Below are positions 1 to 9,800 of a stretch of 64,000 nucleotides of DNA, piece after piece. Below the pieces are notes generated by a model. It had not been told where the DNA came from, did no database searches, and worked only from the letters and a program-made list of their open reading frames with translations. A program made the position numbers and the translations under genes. Within the stretch, counting starts at the first letter, position 1, and each line of letters opens with the position of its first letter. This stretch comes from Muribaculaceae bacterium (GTDB lineage: Bacteria; Bacteroidota; Bacteroidia; Bacteroidales; Muribaculaceae): positions 62,001-126,000 of the forward strand of contig JAFLTO010000006.1 of the NCBI GenBank assembly GCA_022510425.1, written 5' to 3'.

Positions 1-90
1 TTTAAAAATTTGGGATGGTTATGGCTCCCCATTGGTGCTTTGAACTCTATCGGTGAAATGCAGGAATTGATTAACGATTTCAAAAAATGA
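1..90 (+). CDS. C-terminal fragment of an unidentified protein (cut by window start)
   Basis: An open frame enters the window in frame 1 and stops with TGA at 88-90. The 29 residues seen begin with an aromatic stretch (FKNLGWLWLPIG) and end in a polar helix-like segment (EMQELINDFKK). The next gene begins 1 nt after the stop, so it is probably the first visible member of an operon with the thioesterase and dprA. Too little is present to name a family. Confidence 0.6.
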   Translation, partial: FKNLGWLWLPIGALNSIGEMQELINDFKK

Positions 91-91
91 C

Positions 92-508
92 ATGAAAGAT
101 TCGAATAATAAGAAATATTGTTTCCAACTGGAAATGGAGGTGAGGGATTATGAACTGGATTGCGAACAAATAGTGAATAATGCTAATTACTTGCATTACA
201 TGGAACATACCAGACATAAATTTTGCCAGGAAGCCGGACTCCCTTTTATTGAAATGCACAAAAACGGAATAGATGCTGTGGTAAGAAAAATTGAAATGGA
301 ATATTTCACTCCCCTTATGAGTGGAGATAAATTTTTAAGTTGTATAAGAATTGAAAGAAAAGGGCCTCGGTATATTTTTTACCAAGACATTTATAAACTC
401 TCGGGAGAAAAAGTGATAGAAGGAATAGTCACTGCAGTAATTCTTAAAGATGGCAAACTTTCTCGTGGAGATGAAATAGCTGATGTTTTTTCTAAATATT
501 TGGATTAA
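92..508 (+). CDS. Acyl-CoA thioesterase, hotdog (4HBT) family
   Basis: This 138-residue protein has the size and pattern of a single hotdog-fold 4-hydroxybenzoyl-CoA thioesterase/YbgC-like enzyme. The helix region around residues 22-41 (LDCEQIVNNANYLHYMEHTR) matches the conserved 'D..G.VNN..Y..Y.E..R' block that holds the catalytic acid and begins the central helix; here a Cys-Glu-Gln sequence replaces the more usual glycine/histidine part. It would hydrolyse acyl-CoA or acyl-ACP thioesters in the cytoplasm; the natural substrate cannot be read from sequence. The gene starts 1 nt after the upstream stop and its own stop directly abuts the dprA ATG, so translational coupling is likely. Confidence 0.8.
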   Translation: MKDSNNKKYCFQLEMEVRDYELDCEQIVNNANYLHYMEHTRHKFCQEAGLPFIEMHKNGIDAVVRKIEMEYFTPLMSGDKFLSCIRIERKGPRYIFYQDIYKLSGEKVIEGIVTAVILKDGKLSRGDEIADVFSKYLD

Positions 509-1627
509 ATGCAAGACAGGGAGATAGTTTACAAAATGGCCTTTTCATTTTTAAACAAAATGAATGCCTCTTTGCTACGACAGATTGACCTGAAAAAAAT
601 TTCTCCCGAAGAATTTTTCACTATTCCCACAAAAGAACTAATTGTGCGACTTGGCATACGTCAAGAACACGAATTCGATAAAATTGCCCGTGAAGAAGCT
701 CTTACAAAGGCTCAAAAAGAATGGCAACAGATAAAAGACCATAATATAAAACCGCTCTTTCTCCTTGATGAAGATTATCCGGGAAAACTCGCTGAAATCT
801 ACGATGCGCCTTTGATTCTTTATAAATTAGGTGATGCTGATTTAGATTCTGAACATATGGTATCGGTGGTGGGAACCCGAAAACCTACTCCTTATGGTCT
901 GGATTTTTGTAATAAGATAGTAGAGGAAATCAGTGAGTATTTTGATGATGCCGTTGTTGTAAGCGGGCTCGCTTATGGTATTGATGCCGCTGCTCATAAA
1001 AAAGCCCTTGAAAAAGGAATACAAACAGTGGCGGTTGTTGCCCATGGTTTAAACATGATATATCCGGCTGCCAACAGAGGTTTGGCTAAAGATATAATAA
1101 AATCCGGAGGCGCTTTATTATCTGAATATCCTTTTGGCACCACACCCTTTAAACCAAACTTTTTGGCCCGTAATAGAATTGTAGCCGGACTTTCAGACAC
1201 CACTATAATAGTGGAAAGCAATATTAAAGGTGGAGCGATGTCTACTGCCAATTATGCTTTCATGTATAACAGAGATGTGATGGCATTGCCGGGTAGAAGT
1301 TCCGACGATCTTAGCTCAGGGTGCAATCTCCTTATTAGAAAGAACAAGGCACATCTAATTGAATGTGCCGCAGATCTTATAGAAATAACAGGGTGGCAAC
1401 CTTTAAACTTGGCTGTAAACTCTCAACATAGAAATCTTTTCCCTGAACTACAAGGAGATAACAAAAGAATTTATGAAATTCTGAAATATGCTTCACACCC
1501 GGTCCAGATGGATCAGATAGTGCATCAGACCGGTATACCGGCGTCAAAACTTTTAGCGTTGCTCAGTGAATTGGAATTTGATGGTATCATTATGCGCCAT
1601 CCCGGCAACCGATACTCAATCTCCTAA
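509..1627 (+). CDS. dprA: DNA-processing protein DprA
   Basis: DprA/Smf binds single-stranded DNA and loads RecA during natural transformation; in many non-competent bacteria its role is unclear. The 372-residue protein shows an N-terminal SAM-like helical part, then the Rossmann-like core: VVGTRKPTPYG at 120-130 (the GS/TR nucleotide-binding loop), VSGLAYGIDAAAH at 151-163, the SEYPFG block near 205, LARNRIVAGLSD at 219-230 and a GGAMSTA block at 241-247. A C-terminal winged-helix region lies at about 318-370. Length and motif order are complete. ATG immediately follows the stop of the thioesterase gene. Confidence 0.95.
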   Translation: MQDREIVYKMAFSFLNKMNASLLRQIDLKKISPEEFFTIPTKELIVRLGIRQEHEFDKIAREEALTKAQKEWQQIKDHNIKPLFLLDEDYPGKLAEIYDAPLILYKLGDADLDSEHMVSVVGTRKPTPYGLDFCNKIVEEISEYFDDAVVVSGLAYGIDAAAHKKALEKGIQTVAVVAHGLNMIYPAANRGLAKDIIKSGGALLSEYPFGTTPFKPNFLARNRIVAGLSDTTIIVESNIKGGAMSTANYAFMYNRDVMALPGRSSDDLSSGCNLLIRKNKAHLIECAADLIEITGWQPLNLAVNSQHRNLFPELQGDNKRIYEILKYASHPVQMDQIVHQTGIPASKLLALLSELEFDGIIMRHPGNRYSIS

Positions 1628-1652
1628 TCTCAAATATATTATACTTTAACCC

Positions 1653-2531
1653 TTATATCCTCTCCAATACAGTTTCTACCAGTCTGGCAACGGATGGTTT
1701 ATAATCAGTATTAGCGTTTTCTTCCCTTCTTTGAGCGATTATGCAGCATACTGTCAACGCTTTATGTCCAAGCAATTTCGCCATCCCCTGTAGACATGCG
1801 CTCTCCATTTCGAAATTTGTAATAGGAGTGCCATTATATCTGAACTCTTCTATTCTTTTAATCAGATCAGGGTCTTTTAATCTAAGCCTTACTTCACGTC
1901 CCTGAGGAGCATAAAAACCTACGGATGCGATTGTATTACCTCTCACCATATCATCACCGCCGATTCTGGATACCAAGGATTCGTCGGCGTCAACTACGTA
2001 AGGACGTGCCCATAGTGGGTTCCAGTCAACATAAGTACAGAATTGATTTTCAAATTTCAGATCACACACAGAATCCCGGCCCTCATAAAAATTGAGGATA
2101 CCATCAAATCCCATTCCCTTCTGTGCGATAACAAAATCTCCTATCTTAAGGTCATATTGAAGTGAACCGGAAGTGCCTATTCTCACCAATTCCAAAACTC
2201 TCTTATCTTTTCTTACTTTACGTGTCTTGAAATCTATGTTAGCTAATGCATCAAGTTCTGTCACCACTATTTCTATATTGTCAGCACCTATACCATGGGA
2301 AATACACATTAATTCCTTCCCTTTATATTTGCCTGCTATAGCATGGAATTCCCTTGATGAAACATCATAATCTATGGAATCAAAATAAGATGCTACCATG
2401 GTGACTCTTCCGGGATCTCCCACAAGTATTATCTTATCCCTCAATTGCTCTGGTTTCAGATGGATATGAAAAACCGAATTATCATCGTTGATAATCAATT
2501 GTGAGGAAGGAATGAATCTCTCTATTTCCAT
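1653..2531 (-). CDS. Nucleoside phosphorylase (uridine phosphorylase-like, PNP/UDP family 1)
   Basis: A cytoplasmic phosphorylase that should split a nucleoside with phosphate into base and ribose-1-phosphate. The 292 residues carry the family landmarks: phosphate-binding GDPGR at 38-42, RIGTSGSL at 117-124, and FEMESACLQG at 240-249, the glutamate segment contacting ribose. Uridine is the likeliest substrate, but purine or broad specificity cannot be excluded. It is longer than MTA/SAH nucleosidase (about 230 residues), so it is not the obvious partner of the luxS gene in this window. It converges on dprA with 25 nt between stops and lies downstream of tRNA-Ser on the same strand. Confidence 0.85.
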   Translation of the reverse strand: MEIERFIPSSQLIINDDNSVFHIHLKPEQLRDKIILVGDPGRVTMVASYFDSIDYDVSSREFHAIAGKYKGKELMCISHGIGADNIEIVVTELDALANIDFKTRKVRKDKRVLELVRIGTSGSLQYDLKIGDFVIAQKGMGFDGILNFYEGRDSVCDLKFENQFCTYVDWNPLWARPYVVDADESLVSRIGGDDMVRGNTIASVGFYAPQGREVRLRLKDPDLIKRIEEFRYNGTPITNFEMESACLQGMAKLLGHKALTVCCIIAQRREENANTDYKPSVARLVETVLERI

Positions 2532-2547
2532 GGTATTCTTCTATTAG

Positions 2548-2633
2548 CGGAAAGACAGGGATTCGAACCCTGGGTACCCATAGGGTACAACGGTTTTCGA
2601 GACCGTCCCGTTCGACCACTCCGGCATCTTTCC
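2548..2633 (-). tRNA. tRNA-Ser (anticodon CGA)
   Basis: On the minus strand a full class II cloverleaf can be drawn: acceptor GGAAAGA/TCTTTCC, discriminator G, anticodon stem ACGGT/ACCGT around loop CTCGAAA (anticodon at 2597-2599), a long variable arm (GTACCC/GGGTAC) and a T arm with TTCGAAT. It reads UCG codons. CCA is not encoded. A TACCTTTG box 22 nt upstream could be its promoter. Confidence 0.97.
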
Positions 2634-2655
2634 TTGGAGTGCTTTGATATACTTG

Positions 2656-2663
2656 CAAAGGTA
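2656..2663 (-). promoter_or_regulatory. -7 box for tRNA-Ser(CGA)
   Basis: The minus strand reads TACCTTTG here, matching the Bacteroidetes TAnnTTTG element. No clear TTTG at -33. Placement 22 nt before the tRNA 5' end fits. Confidence 0.5.
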
Positions 2664-2764
2664 AGAAAAAAAGGCGAAAATATAGACGCGCTGAATAATG
2701 AAAAAATTGAGATTTATTAAATTTTCTGTAACTTTACACCAAACTATGCAATAGTAAATCAGGA

Positions 2765-3553
2765 ATGCAACCATATATTGAAAAGAAATATTTTTTATCT
2801 GCCAATGAGGCTAATGCCGAGGGTCTTTTATCCTTCACTTCATTAACCTCCAACATTATAGAGATAGCCACTGAACATGCTAATTCTTTGGGTATTGGAA
2901 ATCCTTCAATGACCGACATAAATGCCGGCTGGATTCTTTCGCGACTCACTATAGACATGGACTATATTCCCGAGGTCAACTCTACTTATGTTATAAAAAC
3001 TTGGATGGAAGATTTCAATCGACATTTTTCAACTCGTTGTTTCTCTATAAGTTCCTCAGATGGTAAAATATATGGATATTGCAGAACAATCTGGCTGGTG
3101 ATAGACGCTGTAACCCATAAGAATCTTGGTCTTTCTCATTTTAATTTACCATCCCACTTGATTTTAGGGGAGAAGGCACCGATTCCTTTGCAGCAAAAAC
3201 ATTTTCCCATTCATTATGACACACCCGATGGTCACAGCAAATCTATCCAAGCAACCCATAAGCCATTTGAATATACCTTCAAATATTGCGATTTGGATTT
3301 TTATCGCCATGTCAATACTGTGAGATATGTTACCATGCTGTTAAATCAGTTTTCCCTTCAGGAACATGACACAACCAGAGTGAAAAGGATTGAATTGTCG
3401 TTTCTGCATGAAGCTTCCTATGGAATGGAAACTGTTTTACTAAGATCTGACTCCGTTGAAGATAATTTATTGTCAGCCTTTCAATTAACGGATGCATCAT
3501 CGGGAAAAGCTTTACTGTTTGCAAGAGTAAAAAGAGAACCTTGCCATGAATGA
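2765..3553 (+). CDS. Acyl-[acyl-carrier-protein] thioesterase (FatA-like, double hotdog)
   Basis: The 262-residue protein has the length and layout of bacterial acyl-ACP thioesterases, two hotdog halves in one chain. N-terminal motifs are WILSRLTIDMDYIP (about 56-69) and the TWMEDFNRHFSTR block; the second half has the FKYCDLDFYRHVNTVRYV segment (about 168-185), corresponding to the conserved 'D.N.HVNN..Y' active-site region. It would release free fatty acids from ACP in the cytoplasm. The last 8 nt overlap the start of the Fur-family gene, so the two are probably co-translated. A degenerate TAACTTTA box lies at 2729-2736. Confidence 0.85.
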   Translation: MQPYIEKKYFLSANEANAEGLLSFTSLTSNIIEIATEHANSLGIGNPSMTDINAGWILSRLTIDMDYIPEVNSTYVIKTWMEDFNRHFSTRCFSISSSDGKIYGYCRTIWLVIDAVTHKNLGLSHFNLPSHLILGEKAPIPLQQKHFPIHYDTPDGHSKSIQATHKPFEYTFKYCDLDFYRHVNTVRYVTMLLNQFSLQEHDTTRVKRIELSFLHEASYGMETVLLRSDSVEDNLLSAFQLTDASSGKALLFARVKREPCHE

Positions 3554-3959
3554 GGAGGTTGAAAATATTCTTAAAAAAGTAGGTATAAATCCAACTCCAG
3601 TCAGAATATTGGTGTATAAATGTCTGATGGATAACTCTGTCCCCGCTTCACTATCAGAAATAGAGCATATCTTGGACACTGTAGACAAATCCACCATTTC
3701 AAGAACCTTGTCCCTCTTTAAACAACACCATTTATTGCATTCCTTCAATGATGGTTCAGGATCGGTTAAATATGAACTGTGTCTGAGTCATGACCATGAA
3801 AATCATGATGATTCACATGTGCATTTCAGATGTGAGAAATGCGGAACTACCATATGCCTCACCTCTATTAATGTTCCGAAAGTGGAACTTCCTCACGGAT
3901 ATAAATCTCATGAAACCAGCTACATAATCTCCGGCATCTGCTCTTCCTGCAATAGATAG
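3546..3959 (+). CDS. Fur-family metal-responsive transcriptional repressor
   Basis: A 137-residue Fur/Zur/PerR-type regulator. Residues 1-80 form a winged helix (NPTPVRILVYKCL is the usual 'T.qR..il..l' start; DKSTISRTLSLF is the recognition helix). A His-rich stretch (HDHENHDDSHVHF, 82-94) precedes two CxxC pairs, C96/C99 and C132/C135, the structural zinc site of this family. The regulatory metal cannot be told apart from sequence; the His cluster would suit zinc or iron. It overlaps the acyl-ACP thioesterase gene by 8 nt and is 2 nt from the next membrane protein gene, so it belongs to one three-gene unit. Confidence 0.9.
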   Translation: MNEEVENILKKVGINPTPVRILVYKCLMDNSVPASLSEIEHILDTVDKSTISRTLSLFKQHHLLHSFNDGSGSVKYELCLSHDHENHDDSHVHFRCEKCGTTICLTSINVPKVELPHGYKSHETSYIISGICSSCNR

Positions 3960-3961
3960 TT

Positions 3962-4384
3962 ATGAAAAAGCCTGTTTTTAAACACTATACAGTATGGTAT
4001 GCCGTATCGGCAATATTAACCATACCTCTGCTCATAGATATATGCACTGCCTGCCATCTTTTTTCATTATGGATTGCTTGGGTGCTTTTCATTCTTATTG
4101 GTGCTATTTCTATCGTGAGATTATGGTTTGGGTTTCGACAGCAATGTTATAAATTTTGCTGGGGGCTTATAGGACAATTATTACTTGGAGCCGGAGTCTT
4201 GATTTTCTTCCAATTGTCATATAATAAAGTTATTGAAACTCCGGTGAGCCACCCGATTACTCCTGCTGTTGTGGATATCACTGATCCATTCCTGGAATTG
4301 GATTCCGCCCACAAACCATCCGACAAAAAGAATATACGACCCATAAAAAAACAGGAAGTGAAAAAATCTACCATCAGAAAATAA
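3962..4384 (+). CDS. Small membrane protein of unknown function
   Basis: I do not recognise a family. The 140 residues give three likely membrane helices (about 12-30, 34-52 and 64-84, rich in Leu, Ile and Trp) and then a polar, proline- and lysine-rich tail (about 90-140) likely on the cytoplasmic side. The gene begins 2 nt after the Fur-family stop and ends at a hairpin, so it is probably the last gene of the thioesterase-fur unit. Confidence 0.7.
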   Translation: MKKPVFKHYTVWYAVSAILTIPLLIDICTACHLFSLWIAWVLFILIGAISIVRLWFGFRQQCYKFCWGLIGQLLLGAGVLIFFQLSYNKVIETPVSHPITPAVVDITDPFLELDSAHKPSDKKNIRPIKKQEVKKSTIRK

Positions 4385-4413
4385 AAAAAGGAATCTGAAA
4401 TGTATCAGACTCC
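4383..4413 (-). terminator. Intrinsic terminator of the minus-strand cluster
   Basis: Arms 4390-4398 (GGAATCTGA) and 4405-4413 (TCAGACTCC) pair over 9 positions with one mismatch and a 6-nt loop. On the minus strand the hairpin is followed by seven T. It ends the Cys-rich gene; the plus-strand membrane protein gene stops inside its A-tract, so it may work both ways. Confidence 0.75.
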
Positions 4414-4445
4414 CTCTTACAAAATTTATTTTTGAATAATAGTGG

Positions 4446-4730
4446 TCAGCAACCTGTATAACATGGTGCAGGAGCACATGGCGCCGGATTGCAAACAGTG
4501 TCAGGAGCACAAGGGGCCGGATAACATGGTGCACATGGCTCTTGGCTTTGTGTCGTATTATTTACGGGGGCATTACACGGCAAGTTATAACAAGTATCAG
4601 TATAACAAGGGGCCGGTTGACACTGTTCCTGATATTGAGGTTCCGATTGTGTCGGGGTATAATTTGCTGCACTTACACTAACTGCCAATAATGAACCTAA
4701 TCCTAAGAGAGATAATGCTAATTTTTTCAT
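4446..4730 (-). CDS. Small exported Cys/Pro-rich protein
   Basis: No family recognised. The 94 residues start with a clear Sec signal peptide (MKKLALSLLGLGSLLAVSVSA, cleavage near residue 21). The mature part of about 73 residues is almost only Pro, Ala, Cys, Gln, Asn, Thr and Tyr and contains 11 cysteines, many in the repeat PAPC/APC, ending in YTGC. There is no lipobox. Such a chain would be disulfide- or metal-linked outside the cytoplasm, or simply disordered. The GC-rich repeat (CCxGCxCCxTGT) stands out from its AT-rich surroundings. It is the last gene of the minus cluster, 60 nt after the phosphopantetheinyl transferase, and that gap has a 16-nt palindrome. Confidence 0.75.
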   Translation of the reverse strand: MKKLALSLLGLGSLLAVSVSAANYTPTQSEPQYQEQCQPAPCYTDTCYNLPCNAPVNNTTQSQEPCAPCYPAPCAPDTVCNPAPCAPAPCYTGC

Positions 4731-4759
4731 AATCTGTTTTTTTGAGTGTTAATATTATC

Positions 4760-4775
4760 TGATGTTATAACATCA
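4760..4775. promoter_or_regulatory. 16-nt perfect palindrome upstream of the Cys-rich gene
   Basis: TGATGTTATAACATCA is a perfect 16-nt dyad lying 30 nt before the ATG at 4730. It has operator-like form. No TAnnTTTG box is evident beside it, so its role is open. Confidence 0.4.
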
Positions 4776-4790
4776 TATTCCCGGAATGGT

Positions 4791-5471
4791 TCATTTCCCG
4801 AATTTAGCACATTTTGGCGAAAATGCAATAGTAACACAACACCCATAAGACTCATAACTGAATAAATTCATTGCTTGAATCCCATTCCCCGTTTCTTCCG
4901 GAAATAAAATCTCAGCTTCACCTAAACACACTGCTTTTGCCTTCACAGGATCATTTTGTAGTTCCGGAAGTTTGGTTATCCGGATATTTTCCCGAAAATC
5001 CATTCCGGGAGTCAAAGCAGCCTTATATAAAGCCTCTTTGGAGGTCCATGCAATTATATTGGCTTTTATATTTTCTTCCGGTACTAATTCCAACTCTTTA
5101 TCAGATAGGAACTTGTTCCTTACTTTTAAAACCTGAGTTCTTTCAAGAGATTCAGCATCGATACCCATTGATGCCCTGGGATTGAAACTGTCAAGATTCA
5201 CCTCCGGTGTCTTCGGCAATGTCGCTACTGCAAAAAAATGGGTGGTATGAGTTAATGATATTCTTCCCGGATATCCTTCCAAATATGGGGCACCATTTTC
5301 AAAATGGTCGATTACTTTATAATTTTCCCCTTGTTCACAAAAAATCTGCCGAGCAAGTTCTGTCCACACTTGGCCGTTCTTGCTGTCCATACCGAATACT
5401 TCGTCTACTTTTATACCCACGAAGGTTTTATGATGCCATGTCACGAATTCGTCGGGGAATCTTTCGTCCAT
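4791..5471 (-). CDS. 4'-phosphopantetheinyl transferase superfamily protein (Sfp-type)
   Basis: The 226-residue protein carries both signatures of Sfp-type transferases: MGIDAESLER in the middle (GxD, Mg-binding Asp) and AWTSKEALYKAA further on (W-S/T-x-KE-A-x-x-K, with the catalytic Glu and Lys). It moves phosphopantetheine from CoA to a carrier-protein serine, here most likely the fatty-acid ACP. The start overlaps the GldE coding end by 31 nt, which implies co-transcription and coupled translation. Confidence 0.85.
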   Translation of the reverse strand: MDERFPDEFVTWHHKTFVGIKVDEVFGMDSKNGQVWTELARQIFCEQGENYKVIDHFENGAPYLEGYPGRISLTHTTHFFAVATLPKTPEVNLDSFNPRASMGIDAESLERTQVLKVRNKFLSDKELELVPEENIKANIIAWTSKEALYKAALTPGMDFRENIRITKLPELQNDPVKAKAVCLGEAEILFPEETGNGIQAMNLFSYESYGCCVTIAFSPKCAKFGK

Positions 5472-6805
5472 ACTTTAACTTTGGTTATTCGATGTTTCTC
5501 TATCTGAGTCACTTGGAATCTCAACGGGCCCCTTGCTATTGTTTCTTTCATTGTCGGGAAGTCGCCCTTTATCTCCAAAAGCAGACCGGCAAGGGTTTCT
5601 GCCTCTCCGGTTTCTCCTAACTCCTCTTCTTCAATTCCCATTATATCACAAAAATCTCCAAGAGGAATCTTGGCATCGAAAATGTAGGTATTGGCATTAA
5701 TCTTTCTATACATCGAGGTCTTTTCATCATACTCGTCATCGATTTCACCTACAATTTCTTCTATTATATCTTCGAGGGTTACAATGCCCTGGGTGCCTCC
5801 ATATTCATCCACCACAATTGCTATATGGATTTTCCTTTTTCGGAAATCTTCAAGCAGATCATCTATTCTACGGGTTTCCGGCACAAAATAAGCATCTCTC
5901 AATAGCGTTTGCCAACGGAAAGAATCTGATTGTTTCCCAATGTAGGGAAGAAGATCCTTGGAATAAAGAATTCCCTTTATCACATCCTGGGAGGTATCAT
6001 ACACAGGTATCCTCGAATAGCCTGATTTAATTATCACATCTACCGCCTCGGTCCATGAATCATGAAATTCTATAGCTGTGACATCCACTCGTGATATCAT
6101 GATATCGCTCACTTCTTTTTCTCCAAATGAAAGGATATCTTCAAGCATTTCTTTATCTTGTGCTTCTTTTATGTTGGAGATGCTTAGTGCTTTTTCCAAT
6201 TCATCGGTCGACAGTTGTTCCTGCTTCTTTGAAATGAACTTATTGAAAAGATTACCCGACTTAACCATTATTGAGGCTACAGGAGAAGTTATTTTATAAA
6301 GCAAGGTAAGAGCCGTTGAAGTTTTAATAACCCATTTGATGGTTTTGTTCCTTGCCACCAACTTGGGGAATATTTCACCAAATAGCAACAAAAGAAAGGT
6401 CAAAACCACTGTTTGGCAAATAAAATCAAGTGCCGTGCTTTTAAAGGTCACTATCTGATTGATTGCGAAATTTAAAAGTATAACTATAGTGATATTAACC
6501 AAATTGTTAGCAACTAAAATAGATGCTAATAACCTTTCACTGTGATTGATAAGATTAACGGCCTTGACGGAGTTTGTGGATTCATCTTCCTCAAGTTCAT
6601 CCATTTCAGCAGGTGAAAGGCCAAAATAGGCGATTTCGCTCCCCGAAACGAAAGCCGACATCATCAGACATATCACTGCTGTGAATACAATAAAACTCCA
6701 TGCAACCCAATCATTAGGGCTATGGAATTCTATTGCTTTTTGTGCTATAATGTTTAATGGAATGGAAAGCTGAGGGTATGGTAAAGGGTCGACGTCAAGA
6801 TCCAT
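5441..6805 (-). CDS. gldE: Gliding motility-associated protein GldE / CorC-HlyC family
   Basis: The 454 residues show the standard order of this family: a DUF21 membrane domain with about four helices (residues about 35-190, including the [11 protein letters not shown] segment and the GEIFPK turn), a pair of CBS domains (about 215-340, with [25 protein letters not shown]) and a C-terminal transporter-associated CorC_HlyC domain (about 355-445). In gliding Bacteroidetes GldE supports motility; in non-gliding Bacteroidales the gene persists, and ion (Mg/Co) transport or an envelope role is inferred. The first gene boundary is 28 nt from the helicase stop. Confidence 0.85.
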   Translation of the reverse strand: MDLDVDPLPYPQLSIPLNIIAQKAIEFHSPNDWVAWSFIVFTAVICLMMSAFVSGSEIAYFGLSPAEMDELEEDESTNSVKAVNLINHSERLLASILVANNLVNITIVILLNFAINQIVTFKSTALDFICQTVVLTFLLLLFGEIFPKLVARNKTIKWVIKTSTALTLLYKITSPVASIMVKSGNLFNKFISKKQEQLSTDELEKALSISNIKEAQDKEMLEDILSFGEKEVSDIMISRVDVTAIEFHDSWTEAVDVIIKSGYSRIPVYDTSQDVIKGILYSKDLLPYIGKQSDSFRWQTLLRDAYFVPETRRIDDLLEDFRKRKIHIAIVVDEYGGTQGIVTLEDIIEEIVGEIDDEYDEKTSMYRKINANTYIFDAKIPLGDFCDIMGIEEEELGETGEAETLAGLLLEIKGDFPTMKETIARGPLRFQVTQIEKHRITKVKVWTKDSPTNS

Positions 6806-6833
6806 ATATGTTCAAATCGAATACTTTGCAAAG

Positions 6834-9800
6834 TTAATTGATTGCAGGGATACTACCAAATTCACCTGATGGTGACACTTTTGTCGCCAATGAACGTAAT
6901 TGAGGCCGTGTCTCATTTATAAAATAATCCTCAAAATAATGAATACTCTCTGATAATTCCTTTTTTTCCTTTATATGTTCTGTAATAATCTCGTCTTTTG
7001 TAAAGGGTTCTCCAACTTTAATAATTCCCTCTTCTTCAGAAAATTCTATTTGTGATGTCGAGATTATAAATCTTGATTCCTCCTCGGGGAAAAAATCATA
7101 TGTTTCGGTATTATCAATCAGAATTTGTTTGATAAAATTTGACAATGAATATGCACCTTTCTGTGCTGATTTAGTGAATAGATATAATTCATTTCTTGCC
7201 CTTGTGAAAGCCACATACCACATATTAATATTATCTGTGAGTATCTGATCAATATATTCTCTATAAACTGATTCATGAGATGATCCCATTAATGAAGCTA
7301 CTGTTTTAACCGGAAGCTTCGGAGGAAGGTTAAGACCCTTCAACTTCAGAGGATCAACCCATCTCCATTCTTCTTTGTTACTGCTTGGTAAAAAAGACTC
7401 TGTAGCAAATGGTATTATAACACATTTGAATTCCAACCCTTTGGATTTATGTATTGTCATTATTTGCACTGCGTTCGATCCTTCAGGTGTTGATACCGAC
7501 ATGCGCCTCCCTCTTGATTTCCACCATTCTAAAAAAGATGCCGGGTCATTGCTGTGATTCACAGAGTAGTCATTCACCAGATCCTGAAGTGAAGAAAGAT
7601 ATAAGGCTTCTGAATTTTTCAGGCTATTGTCTAAAAACAGAGATATTATGGTCTCTACAAGCGCAGCTAAGGAAGGAGTAGTAAGCCCTTTTATAAGTTC
7701 TTGAAAGGTGCCATCAGATTTTTCCTCTAAAAACGAAAGAATTCTTTCCAGAGGTGCCAAGTCCATATGCTTATTGGAATATATTTCATAGTCTATTCTT
7801 ATTTGATTCCATTTCACATATCTCTTCTGGCGCTTTGAATCTTCAATTTCCTCTTCTTTTTCATCAGGCTTATAAAAAGAACCAGGATTAGCCAGTTTTT
7901 CTAACACACCTATCACGATTCCCACAGCACTTGAAGAAGAGACCAAAAGGGATTCCTCGCTTATGAAGTTTATCCTGGGTTTTCCTTCAGTCAAAGAACC
8001 ATTATAGTCAATTAAGGCTTGAATCACTTTCTTTCCGGTTTCGTTGGTGTTTACAAGTACCGCTATTTCTTTCTGATAATAACCTCTTTCTATTAAGGAT
8101 GATATCAACGGTCCAACTTGTGTAAGCACACCTTCTTCATACCAATCTTTCTTTTCTTCATTATTATCATCCTCGTCATCACAGGCTTTTTCTTCTGAAT
8201 ATGTCGGCTTTGACAGCATTTTTACTTCCACATATCCTCTTCCTTTATTATTACCCGGCTTTTGCACAACATTGGAATATAGATAATTGAAATCTGTTGA
8301 AAGACCTTTATTCAAACTTATTTCTGTGAGTATGGTGGCAAGCACTTTAAAGAAATAATTGTTGAAGGCCACTACTAAGGTGTGAGATCTCCAGTTTGTA
8401 TTTTCTTCTATTGAATGGCCTGCGGAAATATGATCTTGAAAAAGTCTCGGCACTTCTTCCGTTATGAGTTTATGATTGGCATTTCTAAATCTATAGATGC
8501 TTTGCTTTGGATCTCCTATAATCAGGCTATCTTGTCCTGTAGAATCACTCTCTTTAAGCAGAGGGAAAATCACATCCCATTGCATCTTTGATGTATCCTG
8601 AAATTCATCTATAAGATAATGTTCTATCTTATTACCTAACCTTTCATATATAAAAGGTGCATCATCCTCTCCGATTATTTTTTTCAGTATATAGCTCGTG
8701 TCGCTTAATTGGATAAGATTGTTGTTCTCAAGAATTTTTGACAAAAATGCCCTTACTTCAAGAAGCAAGCCGAAATAAGGAAGGAGCTCTCCATACACAA
8801 TCCAATTTTTATAATAAGACTCAGCATCCGGAGTTTTCCATTGATTCAACAAGCCATAAAGTTCCATTGCTTTGGCATCTAATACCGGATATTTCCCGAT
8901 ATATTCTTTTTTCAGTATAGATCCATTTTTTAAATATGATTCATACCTTCTATCAAATTTATCGTTCAATTCTAAACCCAAAGAGATGTTTATATGTTCA
9001 ATGACGGTTTGATACCTGCTAATTTTTTTTTCTAAACTTGCATCGTTATTAATAATCTTATTTAGGTCTTCCGCTGCCTTCTTTATTAGTTCAAGAAGAG
9101 TTTCACGCTCATTTTTCACGGCATTTTGAAAGTCTTCATATAACGTTTTTAGACTTTCAGTGTTCCCGGGAATATTGAAATAATTGTCAAGTTGTTGCTT
9201 TATGCCCTTGAAATCTTCCTTTTCGAGTTTTAAGAGCGTATCTTTTATCTTATTATACACAGACTTTTTCGCATTCTTATTATTGAACGGGTTCCAAAGC
9301 CGCGTAGTTTTGGCCTCCTTCTGCATGATGGTTTTCATCCAGAAATAGGCATTACCCATTTTCTTGGGATAAGAGTCAAGTTCTTGAATAGAGGCATCGA
9401 TTGCTGAATCAGTCACAAATGAAGAATCGATCTCTAATTGATATGAGTCATTAAGATTGGCTTCATAGGTAAAGGTCCTCAATATTTCCTGAAAGAATGA
9501 ATCGATTGTGGATATCCTGAAAAGGGTATAATTATTAAGCACCGTTTTAAGGGCCGTTTCGCAAGCTTTCCCTATTTCTTGATAGGAAACATCTAATATT
9601 TCTTGAAATTCCTTTAGATATGGAGTGTTTTTGAGAAACTCCTCATTAATATTAATGATGGTGGAAGCTTTAGCAAGTTTTGAAAGATTGTTTACAATCC
9701 TTTGTTTCATTTCATTGGTGGCCTTATTGGTAAAAGTGATTGCCAATATATGCTGCAAACCCTCTTCAATCTGTCGGGCATTTCGCAGTTGCCACTTTTC

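Noticed and set aside
1-90. Assignment of the first fragment to a U32 peptidase
   Set aside because: Gene order in some relatives suggested it, but 29 residues show no diagnostic motif.
2544-2774. Open frame across tRNA-Ser(CGA)
   Set aside because: It includes the entire tRNA gene and has no protein family features.
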